64,000 nt of DNA from Bacillus sp. ISL-45 (GCF_018613195.1 NZ_JAGGQQ010000005.1:29593-93592); one strand, 5' to 3'. Shown: positions 15,359-26,791, counted from the stretch's first letter. Made by a program: numbers and translations. Notes: generated by a model from the sequence alone, not told the origin.

Positions 15359-16114
15359 TTGAAGTACATTCAATCTGATAAAAATCCGCAAGTTAAACAG
15401 TGGAAGAAATTGCTGACGCGCAAGGAACGTGACAAGTCCGGCATGTTTCTTGTCGAGGGCTTCCATTTAGTTGAAGAAGCACTCACGAAAAAAGAAGATG
15501 TTGACGAAATTATTTTAAGCGAAAAAACGGAGTTGCCGCCTGGTCTCGATTACGGCTCCATTTCGGTTACGGTTGTAACGGATGAAATCAGCAAGCAGCT
15601 CGCTGATACGGAAACAACTCAGGGGATATTTGCAGTATGCCGGCAATCTAAGCAGACGCTGACAGAAGGAAAAAGCTATTTGCTGATTGATTCTGTCCAG
15701 GACCCGGGCAACCTTGGCACGATGATCAGGACAGCCGATGCAGCCGGGATTGATGCAGTCGTTGTCGGCAAAGGCAGTGTCGATATGTATAATCCAAAGG
15801 TTCTGCGTTCTGCCCAGGGAAGCCATTTCCATTTGCCAGTTGTAAATGGTGATCTTTCGGAATGGATCACTGAGCTTCAAGCTAAAAACATACCGGTTTA
15901 TGGAACTGCCCTTGAAAATGGAGTTGTTTACACAGAGGCGCACAGCAACGAAGCATTCGCCCTCCTCGTTGGAAATGAAGGAAGCGGCGTAAATAAAGAA
16001 CTGCTGGAAAAAACAACGCAAAATCTCTATATCCCACTCTACGGCAAAAGTGAGTCGCTGAATGTCGCGGTCGCAGCAGGTATTTTACTATATTATTTAA
16101 AAACAGCAAAATAG
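15359..16114 (+). CDS. ysgA: TrmH/SpoU-family rRNA methyltransferase YsgA
   Basis: This 251-residue protein is a SPOUT-class RNA 2'-O-methyltransferase. It has an N-terminal L30e-like substrate-binding domain (KNPQVKQWKKLL, FLVEGFHLVEEAL) and a C-terminal knotted methyltransferase domain with the family motifs DPGNLGTMIRTADAAG, LLVGNEGSGV and IPLYGKSESLNVAVAAGIL. The start is TTG 15359, eight bases after AAAGGAG; the frame is open to 15329 without a ribosome site. It lies divergent from sspI and upstream of pheST. The target nucleotide is unknown. Confidence 0.92.
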   Translation: MKYIQSDKNPQVKQWKKLLTRKERDKSGMFLVEGFHLVEEALTKKEDVDEIILSEKTELPPGLDYGSISVTVVTDEISKQLADTETTQGIFAVCRQSKQTLTEGKSYLLIDSVQDPGNLGTMIRTADAAGIDAVVVGKGSVDMYNPKVLRSAQGSHFHLPVVNGDLSEWITELQAKNIPVYGTALENGVVYTEAHSNEAFALLVGNEGSGVNKELLEKTTQNLYIPLYGKSESLNVAVAAGILLYYLKTAK

Positions 16115-16136
16115 GCTCATTTTTTCTTAAAACCAT

Positions 16137-16165
16137 TTGATACTGCGCAAAGAATATACTATAAT
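16137..16165 (+). promoter_or_regulatory. pheST promoter
   Basis: TTGATA (16137-16142), 17 bp, TATAAT (16160-16165), a strong sigma-A promoter that drives the T-box leader. Confidence 0.85.
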
Positions 16166-16189
16166 AAACACCAAAATTAATATTTTAAA

Positions 16190-16453
16190 AACGATGACGG
16201 AGAAAAGTAGCTTGAGGATGGCCATCCAGGGAGAAAATGCCGATGACTGGAAGCATTTTTATGGAACCAGGCAAGCGAAGTTCACCTCCTGAGTTGGCGT
16301 CGGGACCGCTTTTATAAGCGTAAAGATGCATCGGCACAAAAGCCGTTATCTCAATGAAGCGAACACGTAATACATAACTGTATTGCCTGTTAAAAAGGGT
16401 GGTACCGCGATAACCAAGACCTCGTCCCTTTATCCGGGATGAGGTCTTTTTGT
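16190..16453 (+). promoter_or_regulatory. T-box leader of pheST with terminator
   Basis: The T-box TGGTACCGCG is at 16400-16409. A TTC phenylalanine specifier lies at 16281-16283 in AAGTTCACC. The terminator is AAGACCTCGTCCC (16416-16428) / GGGATGAGGTCTT (16436-16448) with a T run. Uncharged tRNA-Phe would turn on pheST. Confidence 0.93.
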
Positions 16454-16488
16454 GTTCAAAAAAAGAAGAAATTGAAGGAGGATTTACC

Positions 16489-17526
16489 ATGCAGGATCGT
16501 TTAAAAGAACTGCAGGCTGAGGCTCTTGCAAAAGTCGCTGCAGCAGCTGACCTTAAAGAATTGAATGATATCCGCGTTTCCTATCTTGGGAAAAAAGGTC
16601 CAATCACAGAAGTGTTAAAAGGAATGGGCAAGTTATCGGCTGAAGAAAGGCCGAAAATGGGTGCCCTGGCCAATGAAGTCCGCGATGCGATTTCCGGCCA
16701 GATTGAAGTGAAGCAAAAGGAACTCGAGGAAGCAGCCGTTCAAAAACAATTGGCAGCTGAAGAAATTGATGTTACCCTTCCTGGCAGACCTGTAAAGACT
16801 GGGAGCCATCATCCGCTTACAAGCATCATCGAGGAGATTGAAGATCTTTTCATCGGCATGGGTTACACAGTAGAAGAAGGTCCAGAAGTTGAAAAAGATT
16901 ACTATAACTTTGAAGCATTGAACCTTCCGAAAGGACACCCCGCGCGTGACATGCAGGATTCATTCTACATCACAGAAGAAACACTGATGCGCACACATAC
17001 ATCCCCAGTCCAGGCAAGGACAATGGAAAAACATCAGGGCAAGGGTCCTGTGAAAATCATCTGCCCGGGCAAGGTATATCGCCGTGACAACGATGATGCG
17101 ACACACTCCCACCAGTTCATGCAAATTGAAGGCCTTGTAGTTGACGAGAATGTCAGGATGAGTGACCTTAAAGGTACTCTTGAAGTTTTTGCAAAGAAAA
17201 TGTTCGGCGAAGACCGCGAAATCCGTCTGCGCCCTAGCTTCTTCCCTTTCACTGAGCCATCTGTCGAAATGGATATCTCCTGCAAAATCTGCGGTGGATC
17301 AGGCTGCAGCGTATGTAAGGGTACCGGCTGGATCGAAATCCTTGGAGCTGGGATGGTCCATCCGCACGTACTGGAGATGGCTGGATATGATTCAAAGAAA
17401 TACACTGGCTTTGCCTTTGGAATGGGACCTGAGCGTATTGCGATGCTCAAGTATGGAGTCGATGACATCCGTCATTTCTATACAAACGATGTCCGTTTCT
17501 TGAAGCAATTTTCAGTGGAAGAATAA
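16489..17526 (+). CDS. pheS: phenylalanyl-tRNA synthetase alpha subunit
   Basis: This 345-residue protein is the catalytic alpha subunit of the alpha2-beta2 PheRS. An N-terminal coiled coil (residues 1-85) is followed by the class II core: [50 protein letters not shown] and [17 protein letters not shown] near the end. A [17 protein letters not shown] insertion near residue 265 resembles a zinc-knuckle segment seen in many PheS. The start is ATG 16489 after GGAGG. It is co-transcribed with pheT under T-box control. Confidence 0.97.
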   Translation: MQDRLKELQAEALAKVAAAADLKELNDIRVSYLGKKGPITEVLKGMGKLSAEERPKMGALANEVRDAISGQIEVKQKELEEAAVQKQLAAEEIDVTLPGRPVKTGSHHPLTSIIEEIEDLFIGMGYTVEEGPEVEKDYYNFEALNLPKGHPARDMQDSFYITEETLMRTHTSPVQARTMEKHQGKGPVKIICPGKVYRRDNDDATHSHQFMQIEGLVVDENVRMSDLKGTLEVFAKKMFGEDREIRLRPSFFPFTEPSVEMDISCKICGGSGCSVCKGTGWIEILGAGMVHPHVLEMAGYDSKKYTGFAFGMGPERIAMLKYGVDDIRHFYTNDVRFLKQFSVEE

Positions 17527-17545
17527 GGATTAGGAGGGTAAAACC

Positions 17546-19960
17546 ATGTTGGTATCATATAAATGGCTGCAGGAATATATCGATTTGGAAGGCGTATCTG
17601 CTGAAGAGCTTGCCGAAAAAATCACGAAAAGCGGCATCGAGGTAGAAGGCGTTGAAAAATTAAATGAAGGCTTGAAGGGCGTAGTTGTCGGCCATGTACT
17701 TGAATGCGAAAAGCATCCGAATGCAGAGAAGCTGAACAAAACACTCGTTGACCTTGGAAACGGTGAGACAGTCCAGATTATCTGCGGTGCACCGAATGTC
17801 GGTAAAGGACAGAAGGTTGCCGTTGCAACAGTAGGTGCTGTTTTGCCTGGCAACTTCAAAATTAAAAAAGCAAAACTTCGCGGGGAAGAATCCCACGGTA
17901 TGATTTGCTCGCTTCAGGAGCTTGGCATTGAAGGCAAGCTGGCACCGAAGGAGTATGCTGAGGGAATCTACAATTTCACTCCTGACACGGAAATCGGCCA
18001 GGACGCGCTTGAAGTCCTTAACAGGGATGACGAAATCCTTGAGCTTGGTTTGACTCCAAACCGTGCTGATGCGATGAGCATGCTTGGTGTCGCCTATGAG
18101 GTTGGAGCGATTCTAGGTAAGGATGTTAAACTCCCGAATCCACAGCCTGAGACTTCATCAGAGCAGGCAAGCGACTATATTAACGTAACGGTTGAGGCCA
18201 AAGAAGATAACCCTCTATACGTTGCGAAAGTGATCAAGAATGTAAAAGTTGGCCCATCACCAGTCTGGCTGCAAACAAGATTGATGGCTGCTGGCATCCG
18301 TCCACACAATAACGTGGTTGATATCACGAACTTTATCTTATTGGAGTACGGACAGCCGCTTCACGCATTCGATTACGATAAATTGGGATCAAAAGATATC
18401 CTAGTCCGCCGCGCAAAGGATGGCGAAGTGATCGAAACACTTGATGATGTGAAACGCACATTGACTCCTGATCACCTAGTCATCACTAACGGAACAGAGC
18501 CGGTTGCGCTTGCAGGCGTAATGGGCGGAGCAAATTCCGAGGTAGGCAGCGATACAACGACTGTCCTGCTTGAGTCTGCTTATTTTACAGGAGGTGCGAT
18601 CCGAAAGGCTTCAAAGGACCATGGTTTGCGAAGCGAAGCAAGCTCGCGTTATGAAAAAGGCGTGGATCCTGAAAGGGTGCGTCCAGCTGCGGAACGTGCG
18701 GCTGAATTGATGATCGAGCTTGCTGGAGGGGAACTTCTTGGCGGCGTAGTGGAAGCAGATTTCCTCGATGTGAAGCCAGCTGTTGTTTCAACCACTCTTG
18801 GAAAAATCAATAAAGTATTGGGAACAGAGCTTGAAATGAAGCAGGTCGAGAACATTTTTGCCCGCCTGAAGTTCGAAACTACTGTCGACAATGACATAAT
18901 TACAGTCACAGTTCCTACTCGCCGCGGGGACATTACAATTGAAGAAGATCTTATTGAGGAAGTTGGCCGTCTGTATGGCTATGACAATCTGCCGACAACC
19001 CTTCCTGAAGGTCAGTCAACACCTGGACATCTTTCTGAATATCAGAAAAAGCGCCGTGTTGTCCGCCGCTACATGGAGGGCGCAGGCCTTTACCAGGCAG
19101 TGACGTATTCCCTTACCAGCGCGGAGAAAGCGACACAGTACGCATTGGATAAGCGAGAGCCTGTTGAACTGGCAATGCCGATGAGTGAAGACCGCAGCCT
19201 GTTGCGCTTAAGCATCGTGCCCCAGCTGCTCGAAGTATTGAAATACAATAATGCTCGCCAGATTGACAGTGTAGCTGTTTATGAAACGGGAGCAGTCTTC
19301 CTGAAAAACAACAACGAAGAGCTTCCAGAGGAGCGCGAACACCTTGCTGCAGCCATCACAGGCCTGTGGGAAAGCCATCCATGGCAAGGTGAAAAGAAGC
19401 CTGTAGATTTCTTTGTATTAAAAGGAATTGTAGAAGGCCTGTCTGCCAAGCTGGGCCTTGAAAGCCAGCTAGGATTCCTAAAGGCTCAGCTGGATGGACT
19501 GCACCCTGGACGTACGGCAGAAATTATGCTGAACGGCCGCGTGGTCGGCTTCATCGGCCAAGTTCATCCAACCATGCAAAAATCACTCGACCTGAAAGAA
19601 ACTTATGTTTTCGAGTTATCACTAAAAGCATTATTGGAAGCAGAAACTGCACCGCTGCAGTACACTGCAATCCCGCGCTTCCCATCCATCACAAGGGATA
19701 TAGCCCTTGTTGTGGAAAAAGCAACTGCCGCCGGCGACCTGGAGAAGATCATCACTGAAGCAGGCGGAGTACTTTTAAAAGAAGTACATGTTTTCGATCT
19801 TTACGAAGGTGAAAAAATGGAAGAAGGCAAGAAATCACTTGCATTCTCACTGAAATACTTCGATCCAGAAAAAACACTGACAGACGAAGACATTGCTAAA
19901 GCACATAATAAAGTCCTTGCAGCTCTTGAAGAAAAAGCTGGAGCAGTATTAAGAGGATAA
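17546..19960 (+). CDS. pheT: phenylalanyl-tRNA synthetase beta subunit
   Basis: This 804-residue protein is the beta subunit of PheRS, responsible for tRNA binding and editing of mischarged Tyr-tRNA-Phe. Domains in order: tRNA-binding OB fold (about 40-150, [25 protein letters not shown]), B3/B4 editing domain (about 215-395, [19 protein letters not shown]), B5 domain (about 405-480), the catalytic-like core, and a C-terminal FDX-ACB anticodon domain ([17 protein letters not shown] onward). It begins 19 bases after pheS with an AGGAGGG ribosome site and ends at a two-way terminator. Confidence 0.97.
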   Translation: MLVSYKWLQEYIDLEGVSAEELAEKITKSGIEVEGVEKLNEGLKGVVVGHVLECEKHPNAEKLNKTLVDLGNGETVQIICGAPNVGKGQKVAVATVGAVLPGNFKIKKAKLRGEESHGMICSLQELGIEGKLAPKEYAEGIYNFTPDTEIGQDALEVLNRDDEILELGLTPNRADAMSMLGVAYEVGAILGKDVKLPNPQPETSSEQASDYINVTVEAKEDNPLYVAKVIKNVKVGPSPVWLQTRLMAAGIRPHNNVVDITNFILLEYGQPLHAFDYDKLGSKDILVRRAKDGEVIETLDDVKRTLTPDHLVITNGTEPVALAGVMGGANSEVGSDTTTVLLESAYFTGGAIRKASKDHGLRSEASSRYEKGVDPERVRPAAERAAELMIELAGGELLGGVVEADFLDVKPAVVSTTLGKINKVLGTELEMKQVENIFARLKFETTVDNDIITVTVPTRRGDITIEEDLIEEVGRLYGYDNLPTTLPEGQSTPGHLSEYQKKRRVVRRYMEGAGLYQAVTYSLTSAEKATQYALDKREPVELAMPMSEDRSLLRLSIVPQLLEVLKYNNARQIDSVAVYETGAVFLKNNNEELPEEREHLAAAITGLWESHPWQGEKKPVDFFVLKGIVEGLSAKLGLESQLGFLKAQLDGLHPGRTAEIMLNGRVVGFIGQVHPTMQKSLDLKETYVFELSLKALLEAETAPLQYTAIPRFPSITRDIALVVEKATAAGDLEKIITEAGGVLLKEVHVFDLYEGEKMEEGKKSLAFSLKYFDPEKTLTDEDIAKAHNKVLAALEEKAGAVLRG

Positions 19961-19961
19961 A

Positions 19962-19997
19962 TATGAAAAAGGCAGCCCGTGGGCTGTCTTTTTCATA
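19962..19997. terminator. bidirectional terminator, pheT and rnhC
   Basis: TATGAAAAAGGCAGCC and GGCTGTCTTTTTCATA arms form a long stem with A and T runs on its two sides. Confidence 0.88.
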
Positions 19998-20000
19998 TGT

Positions 20001-20930
20001 TTATACTCTCGCAATTTTCTTCGCTTTTTCAGTATTGGCGAAATGAAGTTTGACGTATTCAGGCAGTACATCGATACCTTTGTCCAAGATGAGTCTGGCC
20101 GCTGCTTTATCCACAGCTGCACCGGCGCCTTTCGGAATCGTGAATCCCGCTCGTTTGCTCAAGCTTTCAAAGTGACGGACAAACGCGTAGCGGGCAATCA
20201 TCGAAGCTGCTGCCACACCGAGGTGAATTCCTTCTGCTTTTGTGCTGAACAGGACGTTTTCCCGGATGATCTTTCGCTGGCCCTTCAAATGTGCAAAGTA
20301 AATGGGTTCTTTCGCGAATTCATCAATTAGAATCGCTTCAGGTTTTTCAGGGGCAATTTTTTCAAGAACATGATTGATCGCCTGATTGTGCAGGAGGGCT
20401 TTCATCTTTCCCTGGGACATACCTTTCATCTGCATCTGATTGTACTTTTCATTATGCAGTGTCAGCAGGCTGTGGGGCAAAAAGGTTACTAGCTGTCTGG
20501 CGATCTCGATGATTTTATCATCCTTGAGATTCTTTGAATCCTGGACACCTAGTTCCTTTAATACGGGTATATCCTGCCGCCTGACATAGGCCGCAACAAC
20601 AGTAATCGGGCCGAAGAAATCGCCCGTGCCAACCTCGTCCGAACCAATGATGGACATTTCGCTGATATTCTTAGGTAAATGCGATCCTGGTACTGATGCC
20701 GCTGCTTTTTTAGCAGAAGGGGCCATTGCTGTTCCCCACCTGGCTGCCTCGGCCTCGCCATCTTTTCCCTGGAACAATACTTTTCCTGATTTATAGGCAG
20801 TGATGGCACAGGAAGGAGTTTTGGCTGCAAAAACGCTGCCTGGGGGAAGCTTATCAGTTAGAAATTTACTATAATACTCTTTCATCTTTTTGATTTCTTC
20901 CGGACTTTTCTGAAGGACACTATTTCCCAT
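20001..20930 (-). CDS. rnhC: ribonuclease HIII
   Basis: This 309-residue enzyme cuts the RNA strand of RNA:DNA hybrids. An N-terminal TBP-like domain (residues 1-80) characteristic of RNase HIII precedes the catalytic domain, which opens with IIGSDEVGTGDFFGP (the acidic DE pair) near residue 96 and keeps further acidic residues in QDSKNLKD and ILIDEFAKEP. GGGAG lies ten bases upstream of the ATG. It converges on pheT and is divergent from zapA, as in B. subtilis. Confidence 0.95.
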   Translation of the reverse strand: MGNSVLQKSPEEIKKMKEYYSKFLTDKLPPGSVFAAKTPSCAITAYKSGKVLFQGKDGEAEAARWGTAMAPSAKKAAASVPGSHLPKNISEMSIIGSDEVGTGDFFGPITVVAAYVRRQDIPVLKELGVQDSKNLKDDKIIEIARQLVTFLPHSLLTLHNEKYNQMQMKGMSQGKMKALLHNQAINHVLEKIAPEKPEAILIDEFAKEPIYFAHLKGQRKIIRENVLFSTKAEGIHLGVAAASMIARYAFVRHFESLSKRAGFTIPKGAGAAVDKAAARLILDKGIDVLPEYVKLHFANTEKAKKIARV

Positions 20931-21008
20931 TGAACTACACTCCCTGGTTAACTATTTCATCATTAGACATTTTCTTCCAAAATTCATACAGAACTGACAG
21001 GCAAACAC

Positions 21009-21037
21009 TTCCCAGCCTTTTGCGTTCATGTTATAGT
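21009..21037 (+). promoter_or_regulatory. possible zapA promoter
   Basis: TTCCCA (21009-21014), 17 bp, TATAGT (21032-21037), with TG one base before the -10 (extended -10). Confidence 0.5.
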
Positions 21038-21069
21038 ATAAGATAGGATTCTTATGAATGGGGGCATAA

Positions 21070-21333
21070 ATGTTGTCAGACACAAAAAAAAATCGGTCGA
21101 CTGTCGATATATACGGACAGCAATACACAATAGTCGGCTCAGAAAGCACCAGCCATATCCGGCTCATTGCCTCGATGGTAGACGATAAAATGCGAGAAAT
21201 CGGTTCAGCGAATCCTTCACTTGATACTAGTAAATTAGCTGTGTTGACGGCTGTGAATGCCGTTAATGATTACATAAAAATGAAAGATCGTGTAGAATCG
21301 CTCGAAGCGGAAATTAAAAGGTTAAAGGACTGA
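21070..21333 (+). CDS. zapA: cell division protein ZapA
   Basis: This 87-residue protein is ZapA, which bundles FtsZ filaments and stabilises the Z-ring. The N-terminal half carries the globular domain ([29 protein letters not shown]) and the C-terminal half is a coiled coil ([20 protein letters not shown]). A GGGGG ribosome site precedes the ATG. It is eight bases from the CvpA-like gene and likely co-transcribed with it. Confidence 0.95.
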   Translation: MLSDTKKNRSTVDIYGQQYTIVGSESTSHIRLIASMVDDKMREIGSANPSLDTSKLAVLTAVNAVNDYIKMKDRVESLEAEIKRLKD

Positions 21334-21340
21334 AAAATGA

Positions 21341-21883
21341 ATGCTTGATCTTGCTGTATTAGCTATTTTGCTTATTGGCTTCATCGTTGGATTGAAGAGA
21401 GGGTTCATCCTGCAGACCATCCATTTGGCTGGATTTATCGCAGCCTTCATCGTTGCATACATATATTATGAGCAGCTTGCGCCCAAGCTGACTCTGTGGA
21501 TTCCATATCCGAATCTTGGCAGCAATACAACGTTGAATCTGCTATTTGAGAATGCCAATTTAGAAGATGCATATTATCGGGCAATTGCTTTTGCAGCCAT
21601 CTTCTTTGCCGTAAAAATTTTGCTCCAGATCATCGGTTCGATGCTCGATTTTGTCGCCCACCTTCCAGTTCTGAAGCAATTGAACGTCTGGGCCGGAGGG
21701 TTACTCGGCTTTGTCGAAGTATACCTGCTTTTGTTTATCGTTCTCTACATCGCTGCTTTATTGCCGATCCAGGCTGTTCAAGGACCGCTGAACGATTCAA
21801 TTCTAGCCGAAAATATCATAAAAAATACCCCGGTATTTTCCCAGCAAATTAAACAACTTTGGATCGAACATATGGCTGCATAA
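21341..21883 (+). CDS. yshB: CvpA family membrane protein
   Basis: This 180-residue protein has four hydrophobic segments and the CvpA-family pattern (LDLAVLAILLIGFIVGLKRG at the N-terminus, VGLKRGFI and a central GGLLGFVEVYLLLF). CvpA proteins are inner-membrane proteins linked to colicin V production in E. coli and of unsettled role in bacilli. Its place between zapA and polX matches B. subtilis yshB. It begins seven bases after zapA. Confidence 0.88.
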   Translation: MLDLAVLAILLIGFIVGLKRGFILQTIHLAGFIAAFIVAYIYYEQLAPKLTLWIPYPNLGSNTTLNLLFENANLEDAYYRAIAFAAIFFAVKILLQIIGSMLDFVAHLPVLKQLNVWAGGLLGFVEVYLLLFIVLYIAALLPIQAVQGPLNDSILAENIIKNTPVFSQQIKQLWIEHMAA

Positions 21884-21910
21884 CTTCTCTGTTGCGGAGA
21901 AGTTTTTTAT
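21882..21910 (+). terminator. zapA-yshB terminator
   Basis: AACTTCTC (21882-21889) / GAGAAGTT (21897-21904) stem and T run, overlapping the yshB stop codon. Confidence 0.85.
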
Positions 21911-22114
21911 TTTACTGTTTTTTTACATAAAGGGTCGCCATTGTGTGGAAAGGAAATAACCAGGGTGAAAACTGCCTGCATACAGGCTATTTTTAAATCT
22001 TCATCCTGAAATTTTTCATTTAATTTCACAGCTGGGCTTGTTTTCTATAAAATAGAAGACAATGACTGCGTCCGGCATAATCCGGTCGAGAAATTGAAAA
22101 GGCAGGTGGACATC

Positions 22115-23836
22115 ATGTCTGTGAATAAAAAAGATATCGTACAATTACTTGAAACGATCGCTATATATATGGAATTAAAAGGTGAAAATCCATTCAAGGT
22201 CTCCGCATTCCGTAAAGCGGCGGCTGCACTTGAGGGAGATGAGCGCAGCATGTCAGAGATGGGCGAGCTCACTGAACTCAAAGGAATCGGTAAGGGCACT
22301 GCTGGTGTGATCAGGGAATTCATGGATACAGGACAATCAACAGAACTCAAGGAATTGCAGGAAGAAGTGCCGAGCGGGCTGATCCCGCTCCTGCAGCTGC
22401 CGGGAATGGGTGGCAAGAAGATTGCCAAGCTTTATAAGGAGCTTGGAGTAGAAAGTATCCATGACCTTGAGGAAGCTGCGAAGGCAGGGAAAATCCAAGA
22501 CCTAGCAGGATTTGGCAAGAAATCGGAAGAAAAGATTCTTGCGGCAATTGAAAACTTTGGTACAAGGCCGGATAGACTGCCGCTTGCATATATGCTGCCG
22601 GTTGCGGAATTAATTGAATCATATCTTCAAAAGATAGAGGAAATCGAACAATTTTCAAAAGCAGGCAGCCTTCGCAGGATGAGAGAGACAATCAAGGATC
22701 TGGACTTTATCATTGCTACAAAAAAACCTCTGGCTGTGAAGGACGAACTGGTCAAGCTGCCGAAAATCAAAGAAATTATCGCGGCAGGCGATACGAAGGT
22801 ATCGGTCACACTTGGTTTGGATTATGATGTGAACGTCGACTTCCGCCTTGTTGATCCGGAAGAATTTGCGACTGCGCTCCATCACTTCACTGGTTCAAAA
22901 GACCACAATGTGAGAATGAGGCAGCTTGCGAAGGAAAAAGGAGAAAAAATCAGCGAATATGGTGTAGAGAATGTAGAAACAGGAGAAATCACTACTTTCA
23001 AATCGGAAGAGGATTTTTACCAGTATTTCGGTCTTCCTTTCATCCCGCCTGAGTTAAGAGAAGACGGCTCGGAAGTCGAGTTATATAAAGAAGATTTGAA
23101 ACTCATAACCCTGGAGGCCATTAAAGGTGATCTTCATATGCATTCAACATGGAGCGATGGCGGCCATTCAATCGAGGAAATGGCACAGGAGTGTATCGCA
23201 AGAGGCTATAAATACATGGCGATCACCGACCATTCCCAGTATTTGAAGGTAGCGAACGGTCTGACGCCAGAACGTCTCAGGAAGCAAATTGAAGAAGTGA
23301 AGGAACTGAACAAAAAGTTTGATGATTTTACGATTTTGACAGGTATAGAAATGGATATTTTGCCGGATGGTACATTGGATTTTGAAGATGATTTGCTTGC
23401 AGATCTCGACTTGGTCATTGCATCGATCCACTCTTCTTTTTCCCAGCCAACCGAAAAAATCATGAATCGTTTGAAGACTGCTCTTGTAAATGCAAATGTT
23501 GATATCATCGCCCATCCGACTGGAAGGCTGATCGGACGTCGTGAAGGATATTCAGTTGATATCGACATGCTGATACAGCTGGCAAAAGAAACAAATACAG
23601 CACTTGAATTGAACGCCAATCCGAACAGACTTGACCTGGCATCCGAACATTTAAGGAAAGCACAGGATGAAGGTGTCAAGCTTGTCATTAATACAGATGC
23701 ACATAAAGTGGATACGCTAGAGCATATGAAGATAGGCGTAACAGCCGCAAGGAAAGGCTGGATCAAGGAATCATCCGTCCTGAATGCATTGGATCTGAAC
23801 GGATTGCTCGAATTCCTGCACGGCCGTAATCAATAA
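22115..23836 (+). CDS. polX: DNA polymerase/3'-5' exonuclease PolX
   Basis: This 573-residue family X polymerase acts in gap filling and base excision repair. Domains in order: an 8-kDa helix-hairpin-helix region (LKGIGKGTAGVIREF, LPGMGGKKIAKLYKELG), palm with catalytic aspartates in DLDFIIAT and VNVDFRLV, and a C-terminal PHP exonuclease/AP-endonuclease domain starting at HMHSTWSDG (about residue 341) with ITDHSQ and INTDAHK. The start is ATG 22115 after AGGTGG. It is probably co-transcribed with mutS2, about 60 bases downstream. The 21911-22114 gap shows no other gene. Confidence 0.95.
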   Translation: MSVNKKDIVQLLETIAIYMELKGENPFKVSAFRKAAAALEGDERSMSEMGELTELKGIGKGTAGVIREFMDTGQSTELKELQEEVPSGLIPLLQLPGMGGKKIAKLYKELGVESIHDLEEAAKAGKIQDLAGFGKKSEEKILAAIENFGTRPDRLPLAYMLPVAELIESYLQKIEEIEQFSKAGSLRRMRETIKDLDFIIATKKPLAVKDELVKLPKIKEIIAAGDTKVSVTLGLDYDVNVDFRLVDPEEFATALHHFTGSKDHNVRMRQLAKEKGEKISEYGVENVETGEITTFKSEEDFYQYFGLPFIPPELREDGSEVELYKEDLKLITLEAIKGDLHMHSTWSDGGHSIEEMAQECIARGYKYMAITDHSQYLKVANGLTPERLRKQIEEVKELNKKFDDFTILTGIEMDILPDGTLDFEDDLLADLDLVIASIHSSFSQPTEKIMNRLKTALVNANVDIIAHPTGRLIGRREGYSVDIDMLIQLAKETNTALELNANPNRLDLASEHLRKAQDEGVKLVINTDAHKVDTLEHMKIGVTAARKGWIKESSVLNALDLNGLLEFLHGRNQ

Positions 23837-23898
23837 CGGGTTTCTAATGCAAAGGAGCCTAAAAAAGTACCTTCGCTAAAGAAGAAGGAGGAAATTTT

Positions 23899-26256
23899 GT
23901 GCAGCAGCGAGTTTTGAAAACACTTGAATTTGATAAGATCAGGAACCAGCTGATTGAACACGTCTCATCCTCGTTAGGACGGGAAAAAGCAATTGCTTTA
24001 ATGCCTTCTGTTGATTTCTCGGAAGTATCCCGTTTGCAGGAAGAAACAGATGAAGCGGCAAAGGTTCTGAGACTAAAGGGGAATGTACCGTTAGGCGGAA
24101 TCCATGATATTAGGCCGCATGTGAAAAGGGCGCAAATCGGCGGGATGCTCAGTCCGCTTGAACTGGTCCAGGTGGCAAGCACTGTCCATGCAAGCAGGCA
24201 GATGAAGCGCTTTGTCGACGATTTGCAGGAGGTTACCGAAGTCCCGATTTTACTGGGCTATACTGAGGGAATCATTGTGCTGGCAAATCTTGAAGAATCG
24301 ATCCGGAACGCAATCGATGAAGGCGGCGAGGTTCTTGACGGAGCGAGTGAAGCACTGAGGTCGCTCCGCCAGCAGATGCGTACACGAGAAGCAAGAGTAC
24401 GTGAAAAACTGGAAGGTATGATCCGCTCTTCCAACGCGGCAAAAATGCTTTCGGATGCCATCATCACCATAAGGAATGATCGGTTTGTCATTCCTGTAAA
24501 ACAAGAATATCGGGGACATTACGGAGGGATCATCCATGACCAGAGTTCATCCGGGCAGACCCTTTTCATTGAACCTCAATCTGTTGTCCAGTTGAATAAT
24601 GAACTTCAGAGCATCCGTGTAAAAGAACAGCAGGAAATCGAACGGATTCTTACTGAGCTTTCGGCACTTACCGCCGATCACCATGATGAGCTCCTGAAGA
24701 TTGTCAGCATCATGGGCGAGCTTGACTTCATGTTTGCGAAGGCACGTTACGGGAGCAAAATCAAGGGCTCAAAACCAATTGTCAATGATGAGGGCAGAAT
24801 CAACCTTTTCCAGGCAAGACATCCATTGATCTCGATGGATGAAGTTGTCCCTAATAGTGTCACATTAGGTAATGATTATACGACAATCGTTATAACGGGA
24901 CCGAATACCGGAGGGAAAACCGTTACTTTGAAGACGGTCGGACTTTGTACACTGATGGCGCAGGCCGGATTGCAGATTCCGGCACTCGACGGTTCTGAAG
25001 TGGCTGTTTTTGGATCAGTTTATGCTGACATTGGTGATGAACAGTCAATCGAGCAAAGTTTGAGTACTTTTTCGTCCCATATGGTCAATATTGTGGACAT
25101 CCTTGAAAAGGTTGACCACAACAGCCTTGTTCTTTTCGATGAGCTTGGTGCCGGTACTGATCCCCAGGAAGGAGCCGCACTGGCGATCTCGATCCTGGAC
25201 GAAGTGTATCAGCGGGGGGCCAGGGTGATTGCGACAACCCACTATCCAGAGTTAAAGGCTTATGGCTACAACCGGGAAGGCGTCATTAATGCCAGCGTTG
25301 AATTCGATGTGGAAACATTGAGTCCGACATATAAACTATTGATCGGAGTGCCTGGGCGAAGCAATGCTTTCGAAATCTCCAAGAGGCTTGGATTGAGAGA
25401 GTCTGTCATCAATACAGCAAGATCCTATATTAGCGCAGACAGCAATGAGGTCGAAAATATGATTGCTTCCCTTGAGTCCAGCCGGAAGCAGGCGGAGAGA
25501 GACCGGGAAGAGGCGCATCAGCTGTTAAAAGATGCCGACCACCTGCATAAGGATCTGCAAAAACAAATGGCGGAGTATTACGAGAAAAAAGATGAACTAG
25601 CCGAAAAGGCAAAAGGAAAGGCAGCATCAATTTTAGAAAAAGCGAAGGAAGAAGCGGAAGAAATCATTCGATACCTTCGCAAGCTGCGGCTTGAAAAAGG
25701 TGCCGAGATTAAAGAACATGAATTGATCGACGCCAAAAGGCGCCTTAGCGATGCCACTCCAGAGCTCAACCAGGTGAAGAAGGGCGGCGGCAAAGCGAAA
25801 CCTGCCAAACACGAATTCAAGCCAGGGGATGAGGTCAAGGTCCTGACCTTTGATCAAAAAGGACATCTTGTCGAGCGCGTTAACGCGAAAGAATGGCAAG
25901 TGCAGATTGGCATTCTCAAGATGAAAGTAAAAGAATCGGATATGGAATATATAAATACTCCCAAGCCGGCAGAAACAAAACCAATAGCGATAGTAAAAGG
26001 CAAGGACTTCCACGTCGGCCTTGAGCTTGACCTGAGGGGTGAGCGTTATGAAGATGCTCTCATGAGAGTAGAGAAATATATTGATGATGCCTTGCTTGCC
26101 GGCTACCCAAGGGTCAATATCATCCACGGCAAAGGAACCGGAGCACTAAGACAGGGAGTGCAGGAATATCTTCGCAACCATCGCTCTGTCAAGAAAATAA
26201 GATTCGGGGATGCAGGAGAAGGCGGAACAGGTGTGACTGTAGTAGAATTCAAGTAG
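23899..26256 (+). CDS. mutS2: endonuclease MutS2
   Basis: This 785-residue protein is MutS2, a MutS homologue without the mismatch-recognition domain, linked to suppression of recombination and ribosome-collision rescue. It shows the clamp/core region (residues 1-310), the ABC-type ATPase with Walker [14 protein letters not shown] near residue 334 and [13 protein letters not shown], a coiled coil (540-620), a KOW-like segment ([18 protein letters not shown]) and a C-terminal Smr nuclease domain from about residue 709 ([25 protein letters not shown]). The start codon is GTG with AAGGAGG upstream. Confidence 0.96.
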   Translation: MQQRVLKTLEFDKIRNQLIEHVSSSLGREKAIALMPSVDFSEVSRLQEETDEAAKVLRLKGNVPLGGIHDIRPHVKRAQIGGMLSPLELVQVASTVHASRQMKRFVDDLQEVTEVPILLGYTEGIIVLANLEESIRNAIDEGGEVLDGASEALRSLRQQMRTREARVREKLEGMIRSSNAAKMLSDAIITIRNDRFVIPVKQEYRGHYGGIIHDQSSSGQTLFIEPQSVVQLNNELQSIRVKEQQEIERILTELSALTADHHDELLKIVSIMGELDFMFAKARYGSKIKGSKPIVNDEGRINLFQARHPLISMDEVVPNSVTLGNDYTTIVITGPNTGGKTVTLKTVGLCTLMAQAGLQIPALDGSEVAVFGSVYADIGDEQSIEQSLSTFSSHMVNIVDILEKVDHNSLVLFDELGAGTDPQEGAALAISILDEVYQRGARVIATTHYPELKAYGYNREGVINASVEFDVETLSPTYKLLIGVPGRSNAFEISKRLGLRESVINTARSYISADSNEVENMIASLESSRKQAERDREEAHQLLKDADHLHKDLQKQMAEYYEKKDELAEKAKGKAASILEKAKEEAEEIIRYLRKLRLEKGAEIKEHELIDAKRRLSDATPELNQVKKGGGKAKPAKHEFKPGDEVKVLTFDQKGHLVERVNAKEWQVQIGILKMKVKESDMEYINTPKPAETKPIAIVKGKDFHVGLELDLRGERYEDALMRVEKYIDDALLAGYPRVNIIHGKGTGALRQGVQEYLRNHRSVKKIRFGDAGEGGTGVTVVEFK

Positions 26257-26386
26257 TGTGACGGTATAAACGCTCATTGTTTGTGAAAGCTATAAAGTTT
26301 TGCGTAAAGAGCCTAAATAAATGTAAATCCCTATCTGAACACTTTATAATAGGATGTGGGGTAAATTTTTATCGGGGAGAATGGAT

Positions 26387-26791
26387 ATGGATCATTTCTG
26401 GGAAAATGAATTTATAGTGACAGCTGGCTACTACAGTGTATCGATTCTCTGTATCGTCGTATTCCTTGCTGTTTTTGAACTAGTGACAAAATATCGCAAC
26501 TGGGAGGAAATCAAAAAAGGCAATTTTTCCGTTGCGATGGCCACAGGCGGGAAAATCTTCGGTGTAGCTAATATATTCCGCCATTCCATCAATCAGCATG
26601 ATTCACTGCTTACGATGATCAGCTGGGGAGTTTTTGGCTTCGTCCTGCTTTTGATCGGATACTTTATTTTTGAATTCCTGACACCCAAGTTCAACATCGA
26701 TAAAGAAATAGAAAACGACAACCGTGCAGTAGGCCTGATATCTATGGTCATTTCTATCGGCCTGTCTTATATCATCGGCGCAGGAATTTAA
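26387..26791 (+). CDS. yshE: DUF350 family membrane protein YshE
   Basis: This 134-residue protein has four membrane segments and the DUF350 duplication pattern (two similar halves of two helices each, both with a GxxxF/A-N motif). It matches YshE downstream of mutS2 in bacilli. The start is ATG 26387, seven bases after GGGGAG; ATG codons at 26381 and 26354 in the same frame precede or abut that site. The function is unknown; the family is often membrane-stress related. Confidence 0.8.
   Translation: MDHFWENEFIVTAGYYSVSILCIVVFLAVFELVTKYRNWEEIKKGNFSVAMATGGKIFGVANIFRHSINQHDSLLTMISWGVFGFVLLLIGYFIFEFLTPKFNIDKEIENDNRAVGLISMVISIGLSYIIGAGI

Noticed and set aside
23206-23766. Open frame antisense to polX
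   Set aside because: It is a shadow of the conserved PHP domain with no independent support.
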